Assembly: GCF_014201115.1 (NCBI RefSeq)
Contig: NZ_JACHDO010000001.1
Coordinates: 682,001-746,000, forward strand
From: Nocardiopsis metallicus
GTDB taxonomy: Bacteria; Actinomycetota; Actinomycetes; Streptosporangiales; Streptosporangiaceae
Length of the DNA: 64,000 nucleotides
Reading direction: 5' to 3'
Shown here: one piece after another, positions 57,947 through 64,000 of the stretch
Position numbering within the stretch: the first letter of the stretch is position 1
Layout of the letters: each line of letters opens with the position of its first letter
Program-made: the position numbers and the translations under genes
The notes under the pieces: model-generated
What the model saw: only the letters and a program-made list of their open reading frames with translations
Told to the model about the DNA's origin: nothing
The model's database searches: none

Positions 57947-58705
57947 ATGACCACACCCGCGCGATATGACGTGAACGAGCTGCTCGCCCGGCTCGACGGC
58001 TTCGATCAGCGGCCCCGGGCTCGGGAACTGCGCGACCGGGTGCGCGGTCTCCTGCGGTACGAACCCGGTGACACGGTCCTGGACGTGGGCTGCGGGGCGG
58101 GGTTGTCCGTCGCCGAGATCGACGGGGACGGGGCGCGCGCGATCGGTCTCGACCTGGACGAGCGCATGCTTGACGCCGCCTGCCAGCGCCACCCCGAGGG
58201 GGAGTTCGTCCTGGCGGACGCCGAGGCGCTGCCGCTGCCGGACGGGATCGCCCGCGCCTACCGGGCGGAGCGGTTGTTCCACGCTGTCCCGAACCCGGAG
58301 CGCGCGCTGGGGGAGGCGCACCGAGTCCTGGCCCCGGGCGGGCGCATCGTTCTCGTGGGGCAGGACTGGGACGCCTTCATGATCGAGTCCGAGGACCCGC
58401 CCCTGACCCGGGAGATCGTGCACGCCAGTGCCGACGCCATCACCCACTCGAGTGCCCCGCGCCGCCAGCCCGAACTGCTGCGCGCGGCCGGGTTCACCGG
58501 GGTCGAGGTGGAGGGCGCGCTGTTCTTGTTCACCGGTGACGAGGTCCTGCCCTTCCTGGTCCAGCTCGCGGCCCGGGTGAACAAGGCGGGGACGGTCGCC
58601 GAGGACCGGGTTCGGGGATGGCTGGCCGAACAGCGGCAGCGCGCGGCCGAGGGGCGGTTGTTCGTCGGGTTGCCGTTCGTGGTGGTGAGCGCAGACCGCC
58701 CCTGA
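57947..58705 (+). CDS. Class I SAM-dependent methyltransferase
   Basis: 252 residues from ATG 57947 (GGGAGG upstream), 31 bp after the SARP stop and so probably cotranscribed. Motif I LDVGCGAGLSVAEI binds SAM, acidic motif II is AIGLDLDERML, and post-motifs are FVLADAEALPLPDG and ALGEAHRVLAPGGRIVLVGQDW. The fold is of the UbiE/ArsM-like small-molecule methyltransferases. Target unknown. Its last nine codons form one arm of a 29-bp perfect inverted repeat. Confidence 0.88.
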   Translation: MTTPARYDVNELLARLDGFDQRPRARELRDRVRGLLRYEPGDTVLDVGCGAGLSVAEIDGDGARAIGLDLDERMLDAACQRHPEGEFVLADAEALPLPDGIARAYRAERLFHAVPNPERALGEAHRVLAPGGRIVLVGQDWDAFMIESEDPPLTREIVHASADAITHSSAPRRQPELLRAAGFTGVEVEGALFLFTGDEVLPFLVQLAARVNKAGTVAEDRVRGWLAEQRQRAAEGRLFVGLPFVVVSADRP

Positions 58706-58746
58706 GCCCGGGGGGGATCAGGGGCGGTCTGCGCTCACCACCACGA
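58677..58746. terminator. 29-bp perfect inverted repeat, bidirectional terminator
   Basis: Arms 58677-58705 and 58718-58746 are exact complements, with a 12-nt G-rich loop. The left arm is the last nine codons and stop of the methyltransferase gene; the right arm is an inverted copy ending 22 bp before the stop of the convergent aldo/keto reductase. Much longer than ordinary terminators here. Confidence 0.85.
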
Positions 58747-58767
58747 CCTGTCAGCTGATCGCGGGGA

Positions 58768-59715
58768 TCAGGCCGAGGCCTCGTCGAGGCGGGCGGTCTC
58801 CTCGGCGGTCAGGCGCAGGTCGTTCAGGGCCAGGAGCCCCTCCAGCTGGTCCAGGTTTCGGGCGCTGGAGAGCACCGAGGTCACCCCGGGGCGCTCGACC
58901 AGCCAGGCCAGGGCGACCGTGGACAGCTGCGCGGAGCGCTCGGCAGCGATCCCGTCCAGGACCGCCAGCACCCGAGGTCCGCGCGGGTCGTCCAGATAGG
59001 CACGTGCCTTGCCCGAACGGGGGCTCGTGTCGTTGTCGGCGCCCGGGCGGTACTTGCCGGTCAGGAAGCCGCGGGCCAGCCCGAAGTAGGGCAGGAGCGC
59101 GAGGTTCTCCGCCTGGGCCAGTGGCACCAGGTCCTGCTCGATACCGCGCTCGACCAGGTTGTACTGCGGCTGCACGCACACCGGGCGATGCCACCCGTTC
59201 TGGTCGCACAGCTCCAGCCATGCACGGATGCGGTCCGGGCTGTGGTTGGACAGGCCCACGTACCGGACCTTGCCCTGGTCGACCAGCGCGGAGAAGGCCT
59301 CGGCGCTCTCGGCCAGCGGGGTCTCGGGGTCGTCGAAGTGGGCGTAGTAGAGGTCGATGGCCTCCAACCCGAGCCGTTTCAGGGAGGCTTCGGCGGCCGC
59401 CTTGATATTGCTGGCGGACAGCCCCCTGAAGTCCGGGTGCTGGCTGACCTTGGTGGCGATCACCATGTCGTCGTGGCCGCGTTCGGCCAGCCAGGCGCCG
59501 ATCACGTGCTCGGACTCGCCGCCGGTGTGCCCCTCGGCCCAGGCCGAGTAGGAGTCCGCGGTGTCCACGAAGTTGCCGCCGCCGGCGCGGAAGGCGTCCA
59601 GGATCGCGAAGGAGGTGGCCTTGTCCGCCGTCCACCCGAAGACGTTGCCGCCCAGGTTCAACGGGGAGACCTCGAGGTCGGAGGTACCGAGCCGGCGTGT
59701 GGGGGCGTGGTTCAT
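58768..59715 (-). CDS. Aldo/keto reductase
   Basis: 315 residues from ATG 59715 (GGAGAACGG upstream). RRLGTSDLEVSPLNLGGNVFGWTADKATSFAILDAFRAGGGNFVDTADSYSAWAEG contains the catalytic Asp and Tyr (DTADSY). The catalytic Lys is in DMVIATKVSQHPDFRGLSASNIKAAAEASLKRLGLEAIDLYYAHFDD, with the active-site His in YAHFDD. C-terminal NADPH-site residues are in GVTSVLSSARNLDQLEGLL. It reduces carbonyls with NADPH. Substrate unknown. Convergent with the methyltransferase. Confidence 0.92.
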   Translation of the reverse strand: MNHAPTRRLGTSDLEVSPLNLGGNVFGWTADKATSFAILDAFRAGGGNFVDTADSYSAWAEGHTGGESEHVIGAWLAERGHDDMVIATKVSQHPDFRGLSASNIKAAAEASLKRLGLEAIDLYYAHFDDPETPLAESAEAFSALVDQGKVRYVGLSNHSPDRIRAWLELCDQNGWHRPVCVQPQYNLVERGIEQDLVPLAQAENLALLPYFGLARGFLTGKYRPGADNDTSPRSGKARAYLDDPRGPRVLAVLDGIAAERSAQLSTVALAWLVERPGVTSVLSSARNLDQLEGLLALNDLRLTAEETARLDEASA

Positions 59716-59867
59716 GCTCACCGTTCTCCGTGTGTCGCCGCTGTGGGGGTGATGCGGGGTTGTTGGTTCGGGTTCCACGCTAGGGCAGTCAGGTGCGGGG
59801 GCACGCGCGTTTTCCGGGGGCGTGCCGCATCATGGGAGCAGAGTCCCCAACCCCAGGAGGCTGTTCG

Positions 59868-60275
59868 ATGACAGAGCGCAAACCACCCGGCGCGAGCTTC
59901 GAGTCATGGATCGACGCCCAGGTCAGAGAGGCCCGGGAACGAGGGGAGTTCGACGACCTCCCCGGCGCGGGCAAGCCGATCCCCGACATCGACAAGCCCT
60001 ACGACGAGGACTGGTGGATCAAGAGGAAGCTGAAGAGCGAGAACGTGTCGCTGCTTCCGCCCACCCTCAAGCTGCGCCGGGAAGCACAGGACACCCTGGT
60101 CGAGGCGCGTACCGCCAGGACCGAAAAGCGGGTACGCGAGCTCTTGGACGGGCTCAACAAGAAAATTCGGGATATGAACGCGAGCGTCGTCCCCGGGCCG
60201 CCGCTCAACCTGATGCCCTACGACGTGGACGAGTTCGTCCGTGAGAAATGGCAGGGACCCGAGAGCTCCGACTGA
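59868..60275 (+). CDS. DUF1992 (DnaJ-homologue C28-like) protein
   Basis: 135 residues from ATG 59868 (CAGGAGG upstream). ESWIDAQVREARERGEFDDLPGAGKPIPDI is the DUF1992 core (the GxFDNLPGxGKPL motif), followed by DEDWWIKRKLKSENVSLLPPTLKLRREAQDTL and a C-terminal NxPxGLxP-like PGPPLNLMPYDVDEFVREKW. The family is widespread but has no defined biochemical role; it is called DnaJ-related by annotation only. Single gene unit. Confidence 0.9.
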   Translation: MTERKPPGASFESWIDAQVREARERGEFDDLPGAGKPIPDIDKPYDEDWWIKRKLKSENVSLLPPTLKLRREAQDTLVEARTARTEKRVRELLDGLNKKIRDMNASVVPGPPLNLMPYDVDEFVREKWQGPESSD

Positions 60276-60299
60276 ACCCGGGCTGGCCGCGGTACGGGC

Positions 60300-60443
60300 G
60301 TGGAGGCGGGCGCGCCCGCCTCCACGGTCCTGTCCTCGGTGGGGCTGATGCTCCTGGCCGCCCTGTGCTGGCTCACCCCGGCCCTGCTGTCCTTCCGCCC
60401 GGTCTCCGCGCGGGCCCGGACCGGAAACGGTGCCGTGGACTAG
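60300..60443 (+). pseudogene. Possible C-terminal remnant of a membrane transporter
   Basis: A 47-codon frame starting GTG 60300 reads VEAGAPASTVLSSVGLMLLA then a hydrophobic LCWLTPALLSF and a basic end. It looks like the last helix of an MFS-type transporter with no preceding body. It sits in a 611-bp gene-free stretch (60276-60886). Weak evidence. Confidence 0.28.
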
Positions 60444-60516
60444 TCGGGGAGCCGGGCTCGACGAGCAGGGGCCCAGTTCATCATCGATGCTGTTGGTTAA
60501 TTCCGGTGTGGGGCTT

Positions 60517-60742
60517 GGGTGGGGTCTGTGGGCGGCCTGGGGCCTGAGGTTCTGGTTGCGGTTCGGGCTGGGTTCCCCCGTTTCCCGCCGCTTGATGGTT
60601 GCCGTCTCCGCTGCGCGCGTCAAGGTCTTCGCCGGGTCATGCGGCGCTCCACCTTGACCCGCTTCGCTGCGACGGCGGTTGGCGGCTATCGGGAGACGGG
60701 GGTGCCCCAACCCAAACCGCAGACCCCACACAGACCCCACCC
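60517..60742. repeat. Large imperfect inverted repeat (about 110-nt arms)
   Basis: Outer arms GGGTGGGGTCTGTG (60517-60530) and CACAGACCCCACCC (60729-60742) are perfect. Inner arms GTCAAGGT (60619-60626) and ACCTTGAC (60651-60658) are perfect, and the sequence between pairs with scattered mismatches (e.g. CCCCCGTTTCCCG against CGGGAGACGGGGG). The loop is 24 nt. It could be a degenerate small mobile or REP-like element or a structured RNA; no ORF inside it looks real. Confidence 0.6.
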
Positions 60743-60886
60743 CGGACGCGCCCTACCCGAGCCCGAGCCTGACACAGAGAAGCCTCTCCATGTCAGCCTT
60801 CCGATGTCAGGCTCTCCGCTTCTTCGGGCCCCGACGCTGCGGATTCGCCGACAGCATCCATCATCGTCCGGGCCCCAGTCCGTCGG

Positions 60887-62278
60887 CTACACGCCGTGGG
60901 CGGTGCGGCGGTACTCGGCGTAGCGTTCGCGAACCCCGGCGCCGACGTCGGTGGCGGGGGCGGACTCCTCCTCGGGGGCACCCAGCGTCCAAGCGGGAGG
61001 TTCAGCGGTTTCGGCCAGGGTCCAGGCGGCCTGGCGGGCGGCGCCGATGGCCACGTACTCGGCCGCGGGCGGCACCACGGTGGGGGTGCCCAGCACGATC
61101 GGGGCCACGGCGCGCACCGCGGCCGAACGGGCGCCGCCGCCGACGAGCAGTACGCGTTCGACCGGCACCCCGCTTTCGGTCAGGGCCGCCAGCCCGTCGG
61201 CCAGCCCGCACAGCATGCCCTCCACGGCGGCGCGGGCGAGGTTCTCCGGGCTCATGTTGTCGCGGCGCAGGCCGTGCAGGGAACCTGAGGCGTGCGGTAG
61301 TTCGGGGGTGCGCTCCCCGTCCAGGTAGGGAAGGAGGACCAGTCCGCCCGCTCCGGGTTCGGCGCTCAGCGCGAGCGTGTCCAGCCCGGACAGGCCGGTG
61401 CCGAGCATGGCGGCGGTGGCGCTGAGCACGCGCGCGGCGTTCAGGGTGCACACCAGCGGCAGGAAGCCGCCGGTGGCGTCGGCGAAGCCGGAGATGGTGC
61501 CGGTGGGGTCCTGTGCGGCCCGGTCGTGCACGGCGAACACGGTGCCGCTGGTGCCCAGGGAGAGAACGGCGTCGCCGGGGCGCAGACCCAGGCCGAGAGC
61601 GGCGCCCATGTTGTCGCCGGTGCCGGGGGCGATGACGGCGCCCTCGGGGGTGAGGCCCACGGCTTCGGCCGGCGCGGCCACACGGGGGACGTCGAGTTCG
61701 CGGCCGAAGGCCTGGATCATCAGGTCGGGGCGGTAGTGGCCGTCGGCGGGTGACCAGTAGCCGGTTCCGGAGGCGTCGCCGCGGTCGGTGGTGGGTTCGC
61801 CGCGGGCACCGCCCAGCCGCCAGGTCAGCCAGTCGTGCGGGAGCATGACCCCGCGTGCTCGAGCGGCGTTGTGGGGTTCGTTCTCGGCGAGCCAGCGGAG
61901 CTTGCTGACGGTCAGGCTGGCCACGGGCACGTTGCCCACGGCGTTGGCCCAGGGCTGGGGTCCGCCGAGTTCACGCACCAGGTCGTGTGCGGCCCCGGCG
62001 GAGCGGGCGTCGTTCCACAGCAGTGCGGGCCGGACCACCTCGCCGTCCTCGTCGATCACCACCATGCCGTGCTGCTGACCGGCCACGGATACGGCGGAGA
62101 CATCGTCGAGCAGGCCGGAGGAGGCGGTGGTCAGGGCCGACCACCAGTGCGCGGGGTCGGTCTCGGTTCCGTCGGGGTGCGGTGCGCGGCCCTCGCGCAC
62201 CACCTTTCCGGTGGTGGCGTCACAGACCACGATCTTGCAGGACTGGGTGGAACTGTCGATACCGGCGACCAGGGCCAT
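60887..62278 (-). CDS. xylB: Xylulokinase
   Basis: 463 residues from ATG 62278 (GGAGCAGAC upstream). FGGY kinase features in order: [20 protein letters not shown] (ATP-site phosphate 1), [15 protein letters not shown] (the GQMHG motif of xylulokinases), [25 protein letters not shown], the [14 protein letters not shown] and [11 protein letters not shown] phosphate-2 region, and [28 protein letters not shown]. It phosphorylates D-xylulose to xylulose-5-phosphate. No xylose isomerase or transporter is next to it in this window. Confidence 0.92.
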   Translation of the reverse strand: MALVAGIDSSTQSCKIVVCDATTGKVVREGRAPHPDGTETDPAHWWSALTTASSGLLDDVSAVSVAGQQHGMVVIDEDGEVVRPALLWNDARSAGAAHDLVRELGGPQPWANAVGNVPVASLTVSKLRWLAENEPHNAARARGVMLPHDWLTWRLGGARGEPTTDRGDASGTGYWSPADGHYRPDLMIQAFGRELDVPRVAAPAEAVGLTPEGAVIAPGTGDNMGAALGLGLRPGDAVLSLGTSGTVFAVHDRAAQDPTGTISGFADATGGFLPLVCTLNAARVLSATAAMLGTGLSGLDTLALSAEPGAGGLVLLPYLDGERTPELPHASGSLHGLRRDNMSPENLARAAVEGMLCGLADGLAALTESGVPVERVLLVGGGARSAAVRAVAPIVLGTPTVVPPAAEYVAIGAARQAAWTLAETAEPPAWTLGAPEEESAPATDVGAGVRERYAEYRRTAHGV

Positions 62279-62396
62279 GTCTGCTCCGTATTGCTGGGGG
62301 TCGGGCGGGGCCCATTCTCGCACCCCCGGTGATGACGATCACAGCCCCCTGTCCACCAACGAATCCCTCTTGCCCTCGCCAGAGGGCGTCAATAAA

Positions 62397-62417
62397 ATTG
62401 AGTCAGTTGAACTCAAG
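62397..62417. promoter_or_regulatory. HAIR motif (HspR operator)
   Basis: ATTGAGT-CAGTTGA-ACTCAAG matches the HspR-associated inverted repeat CTTGAGT-N7-ACTCAAG at 13 of 14 defined positions. It overlaps the likely -10 region (AATAAAAT at 62391) and ends 18 bp before the ATG at 62436. Confidence 0.75.
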
Positions 62418-62435
62418 GCAAGGGGGAGTGGTCCG

Positions 62436-62879
62436 ATGCGCGTGACGGACGTCTTCGAGGGTGTCCATCCCGGTTTCGAGGAGGCCCTGTGGGATCAGCT
62501 CGCCGTCGACCCCGTGGTCCGGGTGGACAGCGGCCGCAGCGGGGGAAGCCTGGTGGTCGACGTCGAGCTCGCCCCGGGGGTCGACCCCCGGCGGGTCCTT
62601 GTCCTCCATGAGTCGGACGCCCTGGTGCTGCTGCGGAGCACCGACCGTGCGGTCCTGTGCCGGATCGCCTTGTCGGAGCCGATCGGAGGACCCTCCCTGC
62701 GCCGCACCGCGCACGGCCTCACTGTCACCGCGCCGCTCGCCGGGCCGGCCCCGGTGGCGGTCAGCCCCGGTCTGCGCCGGGTCTCCCGGGCGGGTCGGCT
62801 GCGCACCGCGCTCGGGGGCCTCGTCGACCGTGTCAGGGCTCTGCTCGCCCGCTCCCGGGATGCGGGCACATCGTTCTGA
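62436..62879 (+). CDS. Unrecognised protein under a HAIR operator; possible divergent small heat-shock protein
   Basis: 147 residues from ATG 62436 (AAGGGGGAG upstream). The pattern is strand-rich: RVDSGRSGGSLVVDVELAPGVDPRRVLVLHESDALVLLRSTDRAVLCRIALSEPI … RRTAHGLTVTAPLAGPAP, then a basic helical tail. The order 'VDVELAPGVDP-VxV-…-GLTVTAPL' is reminiscent of the Hsp20 alpha-crystallin sandwich, where GVLTVTLPK closes the domain, but similarity is too weak to assert. The HAIR operator independently points to heat-shock control. Divergent from xylulokinase. Confidence 0.6.
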   Translation: MRVTDVFEGVHPGFEEALWDQLAVDPVVRVDSGRSGGSLVVDVELAPGVDPRRVLVLHESDALVLLRSTDRAVLCRIALSEPIGGPSLRRTAHGLTVTAPLAGPAPVAVSPGLRRVSRAGRLRTALGGLVDRVRALLARSRDAGTSF

Positions 62880-63068
62880 TCGCATGTGAAGGGAGCCGCT
62901 GGAGGCTGTCAGGGCATCCTTGTCTGCGGGTGAGGGGTCAGGAGTCGGGTCCGGCGGCCGCGGGGTTTGGAGGCGGGCGACCGCGCCGCCGGAGTCCTGG
63001 CGGTCAGCGGAAGCGCTCCCGGGGCGCACGGGTGAGGGTGTGACGATTGCCAATCCACCTCTACCAAC

Positions 63069-63092
63069 TAAACCTGTAGGGAATATGGTTTA
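63069..63092. promoter_or_regulatory. Inverted repeat upstream of the cysteine dioxygenase unit
   Basis: TAAACC (63069-63074), 12 bp, GGTTTA (63087-63092) in an AT-rich island, about 10 bp before a candidate leader ORF. Probable regulator site. The 342-bp gap 62880-63221 also contains that leader ORF and nothing else recognisable. Confidence 0.45.
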
Positions 63093-63101
63093 CTGGCGTG
63101 C

Positions 63102-63170
63102 ATGGTAGACGGCGCATCATCACACCTGTCCTGGTGGCGGCGGGCCACCTTCGACGAGCGCTGTCGGTGA
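63102..63170 (+). CDS. Candidate cysteine-responsive leader peptide
   Basis: A 22-codon ORF, MVDGASSHLSWWRRATFDERCR, ending in Cys-Arg immediately before the stop, 51 bp upstream of a cysteine dioxygenase gene. Short uORFs with a cysteine next to the stop precede many sulfur-metabolism genes in actinobacteria and sense cysteine supply. The two tandem tryptophans are unusual. It lacks a strong ribosome site (leaderless start close to the promoter is possible). Confidence 0.4.
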   Translation: MVDGASSHLSWWRRATFDERCR

Positions 63171-63221
63171 TCCCTTGCCAGCGCGAACACTGACACCGCC
63201 CGGAGGGAAGCCAGAAAGCCC

Positions 63222-63764
63222 ATGACCGCCAACGACACCGCCGTGCCCGCCGCCGCGCCCACGCCGCTCACCCTGGACCGCCTGTCCGAGCTGACCGCCA
63301 AGGTCGCCGAGGAAGTCCGCCAGGGGCTCCACGAGATCCGCTTCGACGCCGAGAACCGCTGGTCCGTCCGGCTGCACGCCGATGACTGCACCGACGTCTG
63401 GCTCATCTCCTGGACACCCGACCAGTCGACCCGGCTGCACGATCACGCGGGCTCCCTCGGCGCCCTGAGCGTCGTCACCGGTGAGCTGGTCGAGCACTAC
63501 TGGGGCGGGGGGCTGCGCGAACGCACCCTCGCCGAGCATGAGGGAGGCCGCTTCCCGCTCGGCCACGTGCACGACGTCATCAACACGTCGGACCGTCCGG
63601 CCGTGAGCGTGCACGCCTACTCGCCGCCGCTGACGGCCATGCACTACTACGAGGTCACCGGAGACAGCGCGCTGCGCCGCACCGGCAGTATCCTCACCAC
63701 CGACCCCGAGCCCGACGTCCCCGTGCTGGAGTCGGTTCCCGCCGCCGAGGGGGCGGCCCGATGA
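63222..63764 (+). CDS. Cysteine dioxygenase
   Basis: 180 residues. The cupin metal site is clear: DVWLISWTPDQSTRLHDHAGSLGALSVVTGELVEHYW gives the His-x-His motif (LHDH) and the later glutamate, and GHVHDVINTSDRPAVSVHAYSPPLTAMHYYEV gives the third histidine. It oxidises L-cysteine to cysteine sulfinate with Fe(II) and O2. Its stop overlaps the start of a rhodanese-domain gene (ATGA), a common actinobacterial pair for sulfur turnover. Confidence 0.92.
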   Translation: MTANDTAVPAAAPTPLTLDRLSELTAKVAEEVRQGLHEIRFDAENRWSVRLHADDCTDVWLISWTPDQSTRLHDHAGSLGALSVVTGELVEHYWGGGLRERTLAEHEGGRFPLGHVHDVINTSDRPAVSVHAYSPPLTAMHYYEVTGDSALRRTGSILTTDPEPDVPVLESVPAAEGAAR

Positions 63765-64000
63765 GCTTCATCGAGCGCGTGCTCGACAGCAAGAGAGCCC
63801 GCCTGCGGCGCCTCACCCCGGCCGAGGCCCTGAGCGCCCAGAGCGAGGGCGCGCTGCTGGTGGACACCCGGCCGATCGTCAACCGCGCCGCCGAAGGGGA
63901 GATCCCCGGGGCGCTGGTCATCGACCGCAACGTCCTGGAGTGGCGGCTCGACCCCACCAGTCCGGACCGGGTGCCCGAGGCCGACTCGGCGAACCGGCAC
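63761..64000 (+). CDS. Rhodanese-like domain protein, N-terminal part (runs off the right edge)
   Basis: 80 codons are present from ATG 63761, overlapping the dioxygenase stop. RLRRLTPAEALSAQSEGALLVDTRPIVNRAAEGEIPGALVIDRNVLEWRLDPTSPDR is the first half of a rhodanese domain (LVDTR and GxIPGALVI motifs). The active-site cysteine loop is beyond the window. Coupled to cysteine dioxygenase, it probably handles sulfite or persulfide sulfur. Confidence 0.88.
   Translation, partial: MSFIERVLDSKRARLRRLTPAEALSAQSEGALLVDTRPIVNRAAEGEIPGALVIDRNVLEWRLDPTSPDRVPEADSANRH

Overview
The window is 64 kb of high-GC actinomycete chromosome. Gene density is high, GTG starts are common, and operons are tightly overlapped with ATGA or GTGA junctions. 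A large SARP/AfsR regulator, DUF397 and XRE/DUF5753 proteins, an LCP protein, a PPOX-family F420-type oxidoreductase, a HAIR (HspR) motif and a near-perfect CelR box all point to the Streptosporangiales. A Nocardiopsis-like genome is my best guess (inference). No rRNA or tRNA gene was seen.

Region 1 (1-13.5 kb) is ordinary accessory metabolism: a partial zinc alcohol dehydrogenase, two VOC proteins, two MFS exporters, an ECF sigma factor with a SnoaL-like tail, a berberine-bridge-type FAD oxidase, a PadR regulator facing a FAD monooxygenase across a perfect palindrome, a TetR regulator facing a VOC/hydrolase pair, and a MurG-like glycosyltransferase away from any dcw cluster.

Region 2 (13.5-30.1 kb) is a complete type I-E CRISPR-Cas locus, cas3-cse1-cse2-cas7-cas5-cas6e-cas1-cas2, with same-orientation arrays on both sides. 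The downstream array appears to have been one array of nine repeats. It is now split inside a spacer by an IS5-like element and, directly beside it, a group II intron on the minus strand that encodes its own RT/maturase. cas7 carries an exact in-frame 51-bp tandem duplication. A developmental-regulator style cluster (two small proteins, an RsbW-like ATPase, an XRE/DUF5753 regulator and a DUF397 protein) lies between the main array and a two-repeat remnant.

Region 3 (30.1-49.5 kb) starts with a coupled pair, a sensory-rhodopsin-transducer-like protein and a lactone-oxidase-type flavoenzyme. Two decayed genes follow: an ATP-grasp/CocE hydrolase chimera with four frameshifts, and an ion channel broken by a 19-bp tandem duplication. 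Next come a GH114-type lipoprotein, a PPOX protein, a DUF6506-like protein, two tandem paralogous membrane beta-propeller proteins, an SDR, a GH5 cellulase, and a two-component system. The two-component promoter and the promoter of a nearby LCP wall-assembly gene carry the same composite operator.

Region 4 (49.5-64 kb) holds a ClpC-type chaperone, a DHA2 exporter and an FMN reductase divergent from an AfsR-type SARP that has CACTCGG repeats at 11/22-bp spacing in its own promoter. It continues with a methyltransferase ending in a 29-bp perfect inverted repeat, an aldo/keto reductase, a DUF1992 protein, a decayed patch with a large inverted repeat, xylulokinase, a HAIR-controlled unrecognised protein, and a cysteine dioxygenase-rhodanese operon preceded by a possible leader peptide.
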